A DNA stretch of 64,000 bases, taken from Duganella sp. 1224. Its GTDB lineage: Bacteria; Pseudomonadota; Gammaproteobacteria; Burkholderiales; Burkholderiaceae_D. The notes below the pieces were generated by a model. It did not search any database, was not told where the DNA came from, and saw nothing but the letters and a program-made list of their open reading frames with translations. Location of the stretch: assembly GCF_013408245.1 (NCBI RefSeq), contig NZ_JACBYS010000009.1, positions 1 through 64,000 on the forward strand, written 5' to 3'. Position 1 is the first letter of the stretch; each line of letters begins with the position of its first letter. Positions 52,596 through 61,638 of this stretch are shown here, piece after piece. The position numbers were made by a program, and so were the translations under genes.

Positions 52596-54305
52596 TTACA
52601 TTTTGTTGGGAGCCGATACGCCGATCAGCGCCAGGCCGTTGCGCAGCACCTGGCGGGTGGCGACCATCAGGGCGATACGCGCGGCCTTGAGGGCCTCGTC
52701 GTCGACCAGGACGCGCTCGGCGAAGTAGAAGCTGTGCAGGTTGGCGGCCAGGTCGCGCAGGTAGAACGCGATCTGGTGCGGCCCCAGTTCCGCCTGCGCG
52801 CGCGCCAGTGTTTCCGGGTAGGCCGCCAGGGTGGCCAGCAGCGCCGCTTCGGTTGGCGCGGTCAGCGGCGACAGGTCGACCTTGGCCAGGTCGGCTTCGC
52901 TGCCGGTCCATTGCTCCAGCATGCGGCAGATGCGCGCGTGGGCGTACTGCACGTAGTAGACCGGGTTCTCGTCCGAGGTCTTCAGCGCGACGTCGACGTC
53001 GAACACGAATTCGGTGTCGGCCTTGCGCGAGATGAGGAAGAAGCGCACGGCGTCGCGGCCTTTTTCAATGTCGCCGCCGCCCGACCATTCGATCAGGTCG
53101 CGCACGGTGACGTAGGAGCCGGCGCGCTTGGAGATCTTGACCTCTTCGCCGCCCTTCATCACGGTGACCATCTTGTGCAGCACGTAGTCCGGGAAGCCCT
53201 GCGGGATGCCCAGGTTGACGGCCTGCAGGCCGGCGCGCACGCGGGCGATGGTGCCGTGGTGGTCGGAGCCCTGGATGTTGATGGCCTGGTGGTAGCCGCG
53301 CTGGAACTTGACGATGTGGTAGGCCACGTCCGGCACGAAGTAGGTGTAGGTGCCGTCCTTCTTGCGCATCACGCGGTTCTTGTCGTCGCCGTAGTCCTCG
53401 GTGCGCAGCCACAGGGCGCCGTCTTCCTCGTAGGTCTTGCCGGATTTGTTGAGCAGGTCGACGGCGGCATCCACCTTGCCGTCGCTGTATAGCGACGATT
53501 CGAGGTAGTAGTTGTCGAACTTGACGCCGAAGGCTTGCAGGTCGATGTCCTGCTCGTTGCGCAGGTAGGTGACGGCGAAGGCGCGGATCGATTCGATGTC
53601 CTCCACGTCGCCGGAGGCGGTGGCGGGCGAACCGTCGGAGGCCGACACGGTTTTCTTGGCCTTGAAGTCGGCGGCGATGTCGGCGATGTAGTCGCCGTTG
53701 TAGGCCGACTCCGGCCAGTCGGCGTCGCCCGGCTTGTGGCCGCGCAGGCGCGCCTGCACCGAGTTGGCCAGGGTCTGGATCTGTACGCCGGCGTCGTTGT
53801 AGTAGAACTCGCGGGTGACGTCGTAGCCCTGCGAGATGAACAGCGACGACAGCGCGTCGCCCAGCGCCGCCTGGCGGCCGTGGCCCACGTGCAGCGGGCC
53901 GGTCGGGTTGGCGGAGACGAATTCGATGATGACCTTCTTGCCGCTGCCGGCGTCGCCGGAACCGTAGGCGGCGCCCTGCGCCAGCACGGTCTTGACCACG
54001 GCCTGCTTGGCGGCGGCGCTGACGCGCAGGTTGATGAAGCCAGGGCCGGCGATGTCGGCGCTGTCGATCAGGCCGTCGCGGGCCGGATTGGCCAGCAGCG
54101 CGTCGACCAGCTTGGTGGCCAGTTCGCGCGGGTTCATTTTCAGTTGCTTGGCCAGTTGCATGGCGATGTTGCAGGCGACGTCGCCGTGCGACGGGTCGCG
54201 CGGGCGCTCCAGCACGACGTTGGCGGTGACCTCGGTGCCGGCCAGGATCGGGGCGAGGGCGGCCTGGAACAGGGCCGTGATATCTTGTTTTTGTTGGGCT
54301 AGCAT
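52596..54305 (-). CDS. argS: Arginine--tRNA ligase
   Basis: A 569-residue class I synthetase. The HIGH-like signature is [17 protein letters not shown], the KMSKS-equivalent is [10 protein letters not shown], and the N-terminal Add1 domain and C-terminal DALR anticodon domain ([10 protein letters not shown] ... [10 protein letters not shown]) are present. First gene of a seven-gene minus-strand run: argS, SPOR, dsbA, SDR, birA, coaX, SPOR. A TATAAT -10-like element lies at 54369-54374 on the minus strand, about 64 nt before the start. Confidence 0.97.
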   Translation of the reverse strand: MLAQQKQDITALFQAALAPILAGTEVTANVVLERPRDPSHGDVACNIAMQLAKQLKMNPRELATKLVDALLANPARDGLIDSADIAGPGFINLRVSAAAKQAVVKTVLAQGAAYGSGDAGSGKKVIIEFVSANPTGPLHVGHGRQAALGDALSSLFISQGYDVTREFYYNDAGVQIQTLANSVQARLRGHKPGDADWPESAYNGDYIADIAADFKAKKTVSASDGSPATASGDVEDIESIRAFAVTYLRNEQDIDLQAFGVKFDNYYLESSLYSDGKVDAAVDLLNKSGKTYEEDGALWLRTEDYGDDKNRVMRKKDGTYTYFVPDVAYHIVKFQRGYHQAINIQGSDHHGTIARVRAGLQAVNLGIPQGFPDYVLHKMVTVMKGGEEVKISKRAGSYVTVRDLIEWSGGGDIEKGRDAVRFFLISRKADTEFVFDVDVALKTSDENPVYYVQYAHARICRMLEQWTGSEADLAKVDLSPLTAPTEAALLATLAAYPETLARAQAELGPHQIAFYLRDLAANLHSFYFAERVLVDDEALKAARIALMVATRQVLRNGLALIGVSAPNKM

Positions 54306-54368
54306 GCGCTTAAAAATTCATCAGATAGTGGAAACGGCGGGCGCATGGGCGCCGGCCAAACAGCGGTA

Positions 54369-54374
54369 ATTATA
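54369..54374 (-). promoter_or_regulatory. Candidate -10 element of the argS operon
   Basis: Read on the minus strand the bases are TATAAT, an exact sigma-70 -10 hexamer, about 64 nt upstream of the argS start. No convincing -35 hexamer is found 16-18 bases before it, so the promoter is tentative. Confidence 0.4.
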
Positions 54375-54421
54375 CTGTGTTGACCGGGCGGAGGGGCGGA
54401 CTGTGAGCGGCAACGGTGTTG

Positions 54422-54760
54422 CTAATGAATAAACCTTGCAATGCTGAACGCGATCGTGCCGACCACGGCCGACAAGGTGATGGCGGTGCCCACGAACCAT
54501 TTGATGAGCCGCGTTTCCAGTTGCGCCATTTTGAGCTCCAGCTTGGCATCGCCTTCGCGGACATCACCCTGTAACTTTGCGATGTCCTCTTTGGTCGCAT
54601 AGTTCGATTTGACGACAGCAACATCTGTTTCGACGCCTGTCAGACGCGTTTCGACGCCTGTCAGACGCGTTTCGACGCCTGTCAAGCGCGTCTCGACGCC
54701 TGTCAGTCGTGTCAGGACTTGCTCGTCGGTGGATTGCTCGGGTTTAGGTTGCGTAGCCAT
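54422..54760 (-). CDS. Small coiled-coil membrane protein with heptad tandem repeats
   Basis: A 112-residue protein. Residues about 18-46 hold four copies of the heptad RLTGVET, encoded by near-identical 21-bp units; then a charged helix (KEDIAKLQGDVREGDAKLELKMAQLETRL) and a C-terminal membrane helix (about 86-109, WFVGTAITLSAVVGTIAFS). The layout resembles haemolysin-XhlA-like and DUF1640-like tail-anchored coiled coils. Function unknown. It stands alone between argS and the divergent rsmB. Confidence 0.75.
   Translation of the reverse strand: MATQPKPEQSTDEQVLTRLTGVETRLTGVETRLTGVETRLTGVETDVAVVKSNYATKEDIAKLQGDVREGDAKLELKMAQLETRLIKWFVGTAITLSAVVGTIAFSIARFIH
54624..54714. repeat. Four tandem 21-bp repeats inside a coiled-coil gene
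   Basis: The unit TTTCGACGCCTGTCAGACGCG and close variants occur four times in a row (about 54627-54710). The 21-bp period equals one heptad, so copy-number change keeps both the reading frame and the coiled-coil register. Variants differ at single bases in the last copies. Confidence 0.85.
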
Positions 54761-54886
54761 TTGCCGATCTTACGCTGGTCGGCGGCCGCGCGTTTGATCC
54801 AAATTAAGCCGCTACCGCTGTCGCCTTGCGTCAGGCGCTAATGTATACTGCGCGATCACGGCCGTTACCCACTCTGGAATTAGCAT

Positions 54887-56293
54887 ATGAACAAGCGTCC
54901 AACGCTCTCTTTGAAGTCTCCCGCCAAGCCGGCCGCGCCGAAACTGCGCGCCAGCCATGCGCGCGACCTGAAACCGGCGTTGCAGACCCATTTCCAGACT
55001 AACCTCAAGCCCGATTCGCTGGCCTACAGCCTGGTCGGCGCCGCCGCCGCCATTGCCCAGGTGCGCACCGGCACCAACCTGCCGCAGGCGCTGGCCCAGG
55101 TGTGGGCGCGCCAGCCCGAGCTGACGCCGCAGGCGCGCGGCGCCATGCAGGACATCAGCTACCGCGCCATGCGCCTGCTGGGCCAGAGCGAGGCGCTGGT
55201 CGGCCTGATGGCGCCCAAGGCGCCGGAGCCGCTGGTGTCGGCCCTGCTGTCGTGCGCGCTGGCGCTGCTGGCGGCGCCGGACGCCAGCCGGCCGTACGAG
55301 GATTTCACCGTGGTCGACCAGACCGTCAGCGCCGCCGAGTCGCACCCGGACACCGCGCGCGCCAAGGGCATGGTCAACGCCGTGTTGCGCCGCTTCCTGC
55401 GCGAGCGCCAGGCGCTGCTGGACACCGCCCTGCGGCAACCGGTAGCACAATGGAACTATCCACAGTGGTGGATCGACGCGGTCAAGACCGCCTGGCCGCA
55501 GCAATGGCAGGCCGTGCTGGCGGCCGGCAACAGCGCCCCGCCGCTGACCTTGCGCGTCAACGCCCGCCGCCAGACCAGCGAACAGTACCTGGCCAGGCTG
55601 GCCGCCGCCGGCATCGCCGCCCGCCAGATCGGCCCCTACGCGGTGCGGCTGGACAAGGCGGTTGGCGTGCACCTGATTCCCGGCTTCGCCGAGGGCGAGG
55701 TGTCGGTGCAGGACGCCGGCGCCCAGCTGGCCGCGCCGCTGCTGGACGTGCGCGACGGCATGCGCGTGCTGGACGCCTGCGCCGCCCCCGGCGGCAAGAC
55801 CTGCCACATCCTGGAGCTGGCCGATGCCCAGGTCACCGCGCTGGACGCCGATCCCAAGCGCCTGGCGCGCGTCGGCGAAAACCTCGAGCGCCTGCAGTTG
55901 CAGGCCACGCTGAAGCCGGCCGAGGCGCAACACCGCGACTGGTGGGACGGCCAGCCGTATGACCGCATCCTGGCCGACGTGCCGTGCACCGCCTCCGGCA
56001 TCGTGCGCCGCCACCCGGACATCCGCTGGCTGCGGCGCAAGGCCGACACGCTCCAACTTGCAACACTTTCCGGCAAAATCCTCGACAATCTTTGGCAGAT
56101 GCTGGCACCGGGTGGTAAATTGCTATTCGTGACATGTTCCTTGTGGCCGCAGGAATCCGAGGCGCAGGCGGCCGCTTTTGCTGTACGTAATCAAGCTGTC
56201 CGACTGGATGCGCCCGGTCAGTTGCTCCCCGCCGGCGGCACCGGGCAGGATCACGATGGTTTGTTTTACGCGCTGTTCCAGAAAAATGCGTAA
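54887..56293 (+). CDS. rsmB: 16S rRNA (cytosine(967)-C(5))-methyltransferase RsmB
   Basis: A 468-residue SAM-dependent RNA methyltransferase. A basic N-terminal stretch (KRPTLSLKSPAKPAAPKLRA) precedes a NusB-like helical domain (about 40-185, with AKGMVNAVLRRFLRER) and the RsmB/Fmu catalytic domain: SAM motif LDACAAPGGKTCHILEL, motif IV DVPCTASG and motif VI VTCSLWPQES, each with its catalytic Cys. TATACT at about 54844 may be its -10. Its end overlaps the DUF4390 gene by eight bases. Confidence 0.95.
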   Translation: MNKRPTLSLKSPAKPAAPKLRASHARDLKPALQTHFQTNLKPDSLAYSLVGAAAAIAQVRTGTNLPQALAQVWARQPELTPQARGAMQDISYRAMRLLGQSEALVGLMAPKAPEPLVSALLSCALALLAAPDASRPYEDFTVVDQTVSAAESHPDTARAKGMVNAVLRRFLRERQALLDTALRQPVAQWNYPQWWIDAVKTAWPQQWQAVLAAGNSAPPLTLRVNARRQTSEQYLARLAAAGIAARQIGPYAVRLDKAVGVHLIPGFAEGEVSVQDAGAQLAAPLLDVRDGMRVLDACAAPGGKTCHILELADAQVTALDADPKRLARVGENLERLQLQATLKPAEAQHRDWWDGQPYDRILADVPCTASGIVRRHPDIRWLRRKADTLQLATLSGKILDNLWQMLAPGGKLLFVTCSLWPQESEAQAAAFAVRNQAVRLDAPGQLLPAGGTGQDHDGLFYALFQKNA

Positions 56294-56894
56294 CCTCTTG
56301 AGTACCGGCCCCCACGTGACGCGACGATTGTTCCGATTTCTGCTCGCCCCCTTGCTGCTGACGCTGGCATTGCTGGCGGCGCTGCCGCAGCCGGCGCGCG
56401 CGTCGGAGGGCGTGGAAATCCGCCGCGCCCTGATCGAGGCCACCGACGAGGGCTACCGGCTGTCGGCCACCTACGGCTTCGACCTGACGCGCGAGATGGA
56501 AGACGCGCTGCAATACGGCAAGCCGCTGTACTTCTACACCGAAATCGAATTCACCCGCCCGCGCTGGTACTGGTTCGACGAAAAGGCCGTCACCGCGCGC
56601 CAGACCGTCAGCCTGTCGTACAACGTGCTGACCCGCCAATACAACGTGGCTGTCAGCGGCAGCGTCTACCAGAGCTTTCCGTCGCTGGACGAAGCGCTGT
56701 TCCTGATCCGCCGCCCCAACCGCTGGCTGGTGGCGCCGCGCGGCGCGCTGAAGGTCGGCGAAACCTATAACGTCAAGCTCAGCATGGGCCTCGACCCCAA
56801 TTACATCCCCAAGCCGCTCAAGGTCAACTCCCTCAACAACAACGAGTGGCGCCTGGCGTCCGACAAGAAAACCTGGGTCTACAAGGCTGAGTAA
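56286..56894 (+). CDS. DUF4390 domain-containing exported protein
   Basis: A 202-residue envelope protein. The N-terminus has a basic stretch and a hydrophobic segment with a cut near ARA-S (about residue 41); the mature part is a beta-rich DUF4390 domain (LSATYGFDLTREMEDALQYG, FYTEIEFTRPRWYWFDEKA, LKVGETYNVKLSMGLD). DUF4390 genes usually stand in front of NtrY-like kinases, as here, where the kinase starts directly after the stop. It may take part in the same signalling but its function is unknown. The ATG at 56286 overlaps the rsmB stop. Confidence 0.85.
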   Translation: MRNLLSTGPHVTRRLFRFLLAPLLLTLALLAALPQPARASEGVEIRRALIEATDEGYRLSATYGFDLTREMEDALQYGKPLYFYTEIEFTRPRWYWFDEKAVTARQTVSLSYNVLTRQYNVAVSGSVYQSFPSLDEALFLIRRPNRWLVAPRGALKVGETYNVKLSMGLDPNYIPKPLKVNSLNNNEWRLASDKKTWVYKAE

Positions 56895-59201
56895 GTGAAA
56901 ACGGCGCTGCGCTACATCTTCGTTGTCGGGGGCGCCATTGTCAGCATCCTGCTGTTCCTGCTGGCCTCGGCCTCCGACAATTCCGGCCTGTTCGACCGCT
57001 CCTATGGCTGGCTGCTGGGCCTGAACGCGGCGGCTGCCATCGGCCTGCTGCTGCTGGTCGGCGTGTCGCTGTTCCGCCTGTATTCCCGCTACAAGGCCGG
57101 CAAGTTCGGCTCCAAGCTGATGACGCGGCTGGTGCTGCTGTTCGCCGCCATCGGCGTGCTGCCGGGGCTGGTGATCTTCCTGGTGTCGGTGCAGTTCGTC
57201 TCCCATTCGATCGAATCGTGGTTCAACGTGCCGGTCGAGGCGGCGCTCAATTCCGGCATCGAACTGAGCCGCGACGGCCTGGAGCGCTCGGTGAAGGAGC
57301 TGACCACGCTGGCCAACCGCACCGCGCGCGAGCTGGCCGAGCGCCCGTTCGGCACCGAGCGCGCCACGCTGGCGGCGGTGGTCACGGAGCAGGAGGGCAT
57401 GCAGAACGCCATCATCGTCGACGGCGACGGCGGCCTGGTGGTCAGCGCCCGCGCCAGCCGCAAGGGCAACCTGAGCGCCGACCTGCCGACCCGCGAGATG
57501 ATGGCCACGGTCAAGAAGGACGAGCACTATGGCGCCGCCGAGGGCGGCAACGAGCTGCACAGTGACCTGGTCGCCGCGCCGGTGGGCAGCGCGGCGCCGG
57601 CCGAACCGATCAATCAGCTGCGGCTGCGGGTGCTGGTGCCGGTGCCCGACCAGGTGCGGGCCAATGGCACCTACCTGGCGCCGCGCTACCTGCAACTGAT
57701 CCAGCTGGCGCCGGCGCAGCTGACCCGGCACGGCGAAACCATCCGCGCCGCCTACAAGGACTATAACGAACGCTACGAGGCGCGCGAAGGCCTGCGCCAG
57801 ATGTACCTGGTGACGCTGACGCTGACCTTGCTGCTGGCGGTGTCCGGCGCCATCGCCAGCGCCTTCCTGATCGCCAGCGACCTGGCGCAGCCGCTGCTGC
57901 TGCTGGCCGAGGGCACGCGCGCGGTGGCCGAGGGCGACCTGTCGCCGCGGCCGATCGTCGCCACCTCGGACGAGCTGGGCACGCTGACGCAGTCGTTCAA
58001 CACCATGACGCGCCAGCTGTCGGACGCCCGCAGCGCCGTCGAGCGCAACCGCGCGGCGCTGCAGAACGCCAAGGCCCACCTGGAGTCGGTGCTGGCCAAT
58101 ATGTCGGCTGGCGTGATGGTGCTGGACCACGAGTTTCACTTGATCAGCTGCAACGACTCGGTCGAGCGCATCCTGCAGCAGGCCGGCGTCACCATGATCG
58201 GCCAGAAGCTAGACGAGATCGAGGGCCTGCAGGAGTTTGGCGCCGCCGTGGTGGCGGCGTTTGCCGCGCAGAACGCCCAGTCGGCGGCCGGCCGCAACAT
58301 CGCGCGGCTGCACTGGCAGCGCCAGATCGAGGTGCCGCGCCCGGCCGCCGCCGGCGTCGAGGACAACGGCCTGACGCTGCTGACGCGCGGCTCGCGCCTG
58401 CCGGTCGAGGGCGGCAGCGGCTACCTGGTGGTGTTCGACGACATTTCCGACGTCATTTCAGCGCAGCGCTCGATCGCCTGGGGCGAGGTGGCGCGCCGCC
58501 TGGCGCACGAGATCAAGAACCCGCTGACGCCGATCCAGCTGTCGGCCGAGCGCATGCAGATGAAGCTGGAGGACAAGCTGCTGCCGCCGGACGCCGAGCT
58601 GCTGCACAAGGGCACCACCACCATCGTCAACCAGGTGGCGGCGATGAAGCGCATGGTGGACGACTTCCGCGACTACGCCAAGACCCCGCCCGCCGTGCTC
58701 GGGCCGCTGGACCTGAACGCGCTGGTCGACGAGATCCTGCACCTGTACATCAGCGGCGAGGGCAACGACATCATCCACCCGCAACTGGCGCCGCAGCTGC
58801 CGCTGGTGATGGGCGATCCGACCCAGCTGCGCCAGGTGATCCACAACCTGCTGCAGAACGCCCAGGACGCCATGGCGGAACTGCCGGCCGGCGCACCGCA
58901 GCCGCGCATTGACGTGATCACCGAAGCCATTCATTATCAGGGCGCGGATGGGAGTTCGCGCACAGCCGTGCGGCTGGCGATCACGGATAATGGCCCTGGC
59001 TTCGCGCCGAAAATCCTGGCGCGGGCGTTTGAGCCGTACGTCACCTCGAAGGCGCGCGGCACCGGCCTGGGGCTGGCGATGGTGAAAAAAATTATCGAAG
59101 AGCATGGCGGACGGATCGATATCCAGAACCATGTCGATAGAAGTGGCGCGTCAGTGCTGATTTTGCTGTTAAAGTTAGCACCGGCGTCGCAAAATAGCTA
59201 A
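56895..59201 (+). CDS. NtrY-like sensor histidine kinase
   Basis: A 768-residue membrane kinase beginning with GTG directly behind the DUF4390 stop. Three N-terminal helices (about 7-27, 39-62, 79-102), a periplasmic or PDC-like region, a fourth helix (about 303-327), HAMP (about 325-378), a PAS domain (about 385-500) and kinase core with His538 in RRLAHEIKNPLTPIQLSAER, N-box HNLLQNAQDAM, DNGPGFAP and GTGLGLAMVKKI. It pairs with the response regulator 61 nt downstream. In related bacteria the NtrYX system acts on nitrogen, redox or envelope genes. Confidence 0.93.
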   Translation: MKTALRYIFVVGGAIVSILLFLLASASDNSGLFDRSYGWLLGLNAAAAIGLLLLVGVSLFRLYSRYKAGKFGSKLMTRLVLLFAAIGVLPGLVIFLVSVQFVSHSIESWFNVPVEAALNSGIELSRDGLERSVKELTTLANRTARELAERPFGTERATLAAVVTEQEGMQNAIIVDGDGGLVVSARASRKGNLSADLPTREMMATVKKDEHYGAAEGGNELHSDLVAAPVGSAAPAEPINQLRLRVLVPVPDQVRANGTYLAPRYLQLIQLAPAQLTRHGETIRAAYKDYNERYEAREGLRQMYLVTLTLTLLLAVSGAIASAFLIASDLAQPLLLLAEGTRAVAEGDLSPRPIVATSDELGTLTQSFNTMTRQLSDARSAVERNRAALQNAKAHLESVLANMSAGVMVLDHEFHLISCNDSVERILQQAGVTMIGQKLDEIEGLQEFGAAVVAAFAAQNAQSAAGRNIARLHWQRQIEVPRPAAAGVEDNGLTLLTRGSRLPVEGGSGYLVVFDDISDVISAQRSIAWGEVARRLAHEIKNPLTPIQLSAERMQMKLEDKLLPPDAELLHKGTTTIVNQVAAMKRMVDDFRDYAKTPPAVLGPLDLNALVDEILHLYISGEGNDIIHPQLAPQLPLVMGDPTQLRQVIHNLLQNAQDAMAELPAGAPQPRIDVITEAIHYQGADGSSRTAVRLAITDNGPGFAPKILARAFEPYVTSKARGTGLGLAMVKKIIEEHGGRIDIQNHVDRSGASVLILLLKLAPASQNS

Positions 59202-59224
59202 CAGCTACGACTACAAAAATCATT

Positions 59225-59240
59225 GCCGTCGGCCGACGGC
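59225..59240. repeat. 16-bp perfect palindrome between the NtrY-like and NtrX-like genes
   Basis: GCCGTCGG-CCGACGGC is a perfect dyad in the 61-nt gap, ending 22 nt before the response-regulator start. It could be an autoregulatory site or an mRNA hairpin that changes the kinase:regulator ratio. Confidence 0.5.
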
Positions 59241-59262
59241 GAAATGAGGAAGGCAAGGGAAG

Positions 59263-59979
59263 ATGGCAAACATTCTGGTAGTTGACGATGAAATGGGTAT
59301 CCGCGAGTTGCTCTCGGAAATCTTGAGCGACGAGGGACACGCGATACAACTGGCGGAAAACGCCCAGCAGGCGCGCGAGGCGCGCGCCCAGGGCGCGCCG
59401 GACCTGGTGCTGCTCGATATCTGGATGCCGGATACCGATGGCGTCACGCTGCTCAAGGAATGGCAGCGCGACGGCCTGCTGACCATGCCGGTGATCATGA
59501 TGTCGGGCCACGCGACCATCGACACGGCGGTCGAGGCCACCCGCATCGGCGCCCTGAATTTCCTGGAAAAGCCGATCGCGCTGCAAAAGCTGCTGAAGGC
59601 GGTGCAGGCCGGCCTGACCCGGGCCCAAGAAACCGTGCGCGCGCCAGCGCTGGCGCCGCGCCCGGTGGCGGCGGCGCAGCCGGAGGAGGCGCCCAGCGCG
59701 CCGGCGTTCGGCGCCCCGGCGCCGGTGGCCGGCATTGCCGTGCGCGGCGGCGCCACCGTGGCGGGCGCCGACAACCACATGTTCAACCTGTCGTTCGACC
59801 TGCCGCTGCGCGAGGCGCGCGACGCCTTCGAGCGCATGTACTTCGAGCACCACCTGGGCCGGGAAGGCGGCAGCATGACGCGCGTGGCCGAGAAAACCGG
59901 CCTGGAGCGCACCCACCTGTACCGCAAGCTGAAACAGCTGGGCGTGGAGCCGGGCAAGCTGGCCAAGAAAAACGCCTGA
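59263..59979 (+). CDS. NtrX-like response regulator lacking the AAA+ domain
   Basis: A 238-residue regulator: receiver domain (1-120) with DDE (8-10), phospho-acceptor Asp52 in LLDIWMPDTDG and Lys in NFLEKPIALQKLL; an Ala/Pro-rich linker (about 125-175); and a C-terminal Fis-type helix-turn-helix (GGSMTRVAEKTGLERTHLYRKLKQLGVEP). The central sigma-54-interacting AAA+ module of NtrX/NtrC is absent, so it must act as a sigma-70 regulator or without RNA polymerase contacts. The C-terminal domain is NtrX-like in sequence, so the module was probably lost. Partner of the upstream kinase. Confidence 0.9.
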   Translation: MANILVVDDEMGIRELLSEILSDEGHAIQLAENAQQAREARAQGAPDLVLLDIWMPDTDGVTLLKEWQRDGLLTMPVIMMSGHATIDTAVEATRIGALNFLEKPIALQKLLKAVQAGLTRAQETVRAPALAPRPVAAAQPEEAPSAPAFGAPAPVAGIAVRGGATVAGADNHMFNLSFDLPLREARDAFERMYFEHHLGREGGSMTRVAEKTGLERTHLYRKLKQLGVEPGKLAKKNA

Positions 59980-59981
59980 TT

Positions 59982-60395
59982 GTGACCGGCGCCACCGCCG
60001 CCGTCCCTTCCCGGCCGCCGGTGCCGACCTGGCTGGTCACCGGCGCGCGCGCCGGCCTGCGCGAGGCCGCCATTGCCGCCCATCTGCCCAAAGAGGGGGC
60101 CAGCGCCATCATTCTGGAGGGTTTGTCGGACGGCAATTCGGCGCTATCCTTGGACCCAACGGATGGACCGGTTCCCTACGATACCGTGCCGCAAGTGTTG
60201 CGCATCGCGCCGGGCTGCCTGCATTGCAGCGGCAATCTGATTTTGCGAGTAACATTAAACCGTGTGCTGCGCCGTCCCCCCGCGCGGCTCTACATCAGCC
60301 TGGCCTCCGCCGAGCACCTGGAACAACTGCGTTCCTGGTTGTCCGAGGCGCCCTACGGGGACTTGCTGAAACTGCAAGACGACATCGCGGCCTAA
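59982..60395 (+). CDS. Degenerate CobW/COG0523-like protein
   Basis: A 137-residue protein starting at GTG just behind the regulator stop. PTWLVTGARAGLREAAIAAH stands where CobW-family GTPases have a TGFLGAGKTT P-loop, but the Lys-Thr and glycines are gone. Later APGCLHCSGNLILRVTLNRVLRR recalls the metal-binding CxCC loop but with one Cys changed to His. It lacks the C-terminal CobW domain. It therefore cannot be a normal GTPase and may be a metal or zinc-binding remnant with a regulatory role. The similarity is by eye. Transcribed with the two-component genes. Confidence 0.65.
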   Translation: MTGATAAVPSRPPVPTWLVTGARAGLREAAIAAHLPKEGASAIILEGLSDGNSALSLDPTDGPVPYDTVPQVLRIAPGCLHCSGNLILRVTLNRVLRRPPARLYISLASAEHLEQLRSWLSEAPYGDLLKLQDDIAA

Positions 60396-60495
60396 TCCCA
60401 GCCCGCTGCTTGGCCTTGAATTGGCCCGTTTTCGACCCCAATTGGGGATAGAAGGCGGAAACGAAGGTGTTTCGCCCCTTGAGAAAGGAAGCAAA

Positions 60496-60753
60496 ATGAA
60501 CCTCATCTACAACAGCGAGCAATACAGTGTTGTCGAATTCGGCGTCGACCGGAATCTGGAGGCCCTGCGCTTCGGAGGCTACGAAATCGTCGACAAAGGC
60601 GGCAAGCGCGAGATTTTCATCGCCGGTGAACTGGCCAAAACGTTCCGCCGCGACGTCAACGAACTGATCGCCGGCGAGCCGACCATGGCGGAAATCGATG
60701 AATTCCTCGGCAGTTACGACTCGCTGATGAGTCAGCCCGTAGCGCTGCATTAA
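60496..60753 (+). CDS. DUF3567 (BTH_I0359 family) protein
   Basis: An 85-residue protein: MNLIYNSEQYSVVEFGVDRN, then GGYEIVDKGGKREIFIAGELAKTFRRDVNELI and ending EFLGSYDSLMSQPVALH, matching DUF3567, which is nearly confined to Burkholderiales. AAAGGA lies seven bases before the ATG. The 100-nt gap before it contains a 12-bp palindrome (CCCCAATTGGGG, 60436-60447) and a bulged hairpin (about 60454-60476). Function unknown. Confidence 0.85.
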   Translation: MNLIYNSEQYSVVEFGVDRNLEALRFGGYEIVDKGGKREIFIAGELAKTFRRDVNELIAGEPTMAEIDEFLGSYDSLMSQPVALH

Positions 60754-60791
60754 TCTGCGCGGCGGCGGCACATGGGGCTTATAATCGCCCC

Positions 60792-61556
60792 ATGTGCCAA
60801 CTTCTTGGAATGAACTGCAATGTCCCGACCGACATTGTGTTCAGCTTTACCGGCTTCGCCATGCGCGGCGGCCACACCGACAGCCACCACGACGGCTGGG
60901 GCATCGCCTTTTTCGAGGGCGCCGGCGTGCGTCATTTCGTCGACCACCAGGCGGCCATCGCCTCGCCGATCGCCGAGCTGATCAAGCGTTACCCGATCAA
61001 ATCCACCAACGTCATTGCCCACATCCGCAAGGCCACGCAGGGCCAGGTGGCGCTGGAGAATTGTCACCCGTTCGTGCGCGAATTGTGGGGGCAGTACTGG
61101 GTGTTCGCCCACAACGGCGACCTCAAGGCATTCCAGCCGCTGCTGAACGGCGCCTTCCGCCCGGTCGGCACCACCGACAGCGAGCGGGCCTTCTGCTACA
61201 TCCTGCAGCAGTTGCGCGCGCGCTTCGGCGAACAGCGGCCGCCGCTGGACCAGTTGCGCTCCGCCCTCGGCGGCCTGGTGCATGAAATCGCCACGCACGG
61301 CACCTTCAACATGCTGCTGTCGTCCGGCGGCGAGCTGTTTGCGCATTGTTCGACCAACCTGTTTTACCTGGTGCGCCAGCACCCGTTCGACACCGCCAAG
61401 CTGTCGGACGAGGACATGAGCGTTGATTTCTCGCAGGTGACCACGCCCAACGACCGCGTCGCCATCATCGTCACCCAGCCGCTGACCACCAACGAAACCT
61501 GGACCGCCTTCCTGCCCGGCGAACTCAAACTCTTCATCGACGGCTGCCCGCAATAA
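60792..61556 (+). CDS. Class II glutamine amidotransferase (YafJ-like)
   Basis: A 254-residue N-terminal-nucleophile enzyme. Met is removed to free Cys2 (MCQLLGMNCN). Other marks are HHDGWGIAFF, HIRKATQGQVALENCHPF, and FAHNGDLKAFQ with the oxyanion-loop Asn-Gly, plus TTDSERAFCYIL. It has no synthase domain, so the acceptor is unknown; YafJ-type enzymes are free-standing amidohydrolases. A hairpin (CCGGGCGC/GCGCCCGG, 61558-61584) directly follows the stop. Confidence 0.9.
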   Translation: MCQLLGMNCNVPTDIVFSFTGFAMRGGHTDSHHDGWGIAFFEGAGVRHFVDHQAAIASPIAELIKRYPIKSTNVIAHIRKATQGQVALENCHPFVRELWGQYWVFAHNGDLKAFQPLLNGAFRPVGTTDSERAFCYILQQLRARFGEQRPPLDQLRSALGGLVHEIATHGTFNMLLSSGGELFAHCSTNLFYLVRQHPFDTAKLSDEDMSVDFSQVTTPNDRVAIIVTQPLTTNETWTAFLPGELKLFIDGCPQ

Positions 61557-61585
61557 GCCGGGCGCAAGCGGACGCCGCGCCCGGT

Positions 61586-61605
61586 ATAAATCAGATAAGA
61601 TTTAT
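61586..61605. promoter_or_regulatory. AT-rich inverted repeat before the WG-like/PAAR pair
   Basis: ATAAATC (61586-61592) and GATTTAT (61599-61605) are exact inverted repeats six bases apart in an AT-rich patch (61585-61615), 34 nt before the GTG start. It stands out from the GC-rich surroundings and may hold the promoter or an operator. Confidence 0.45.
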
Positions 61606-61638
61606 TTCATTTAATAGTGTCGGGGGCGGGGAGTTGAA

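Noticed and set aside
54600-54720. Short regular repeats as a CRISPR array
   Set aside because: Units are contiguous 21-bp copies without spacers, lie within an open reading frame and encode a heptad; no cas genes are present.
59982-60395. Treating the CobW-like remnant as a frameshifted pseudogene
   Set aside because: No remaining GTPase sequence is found in other frames nearby, the frame is open and closely follows the regulator, so an intact small gene is more likely.
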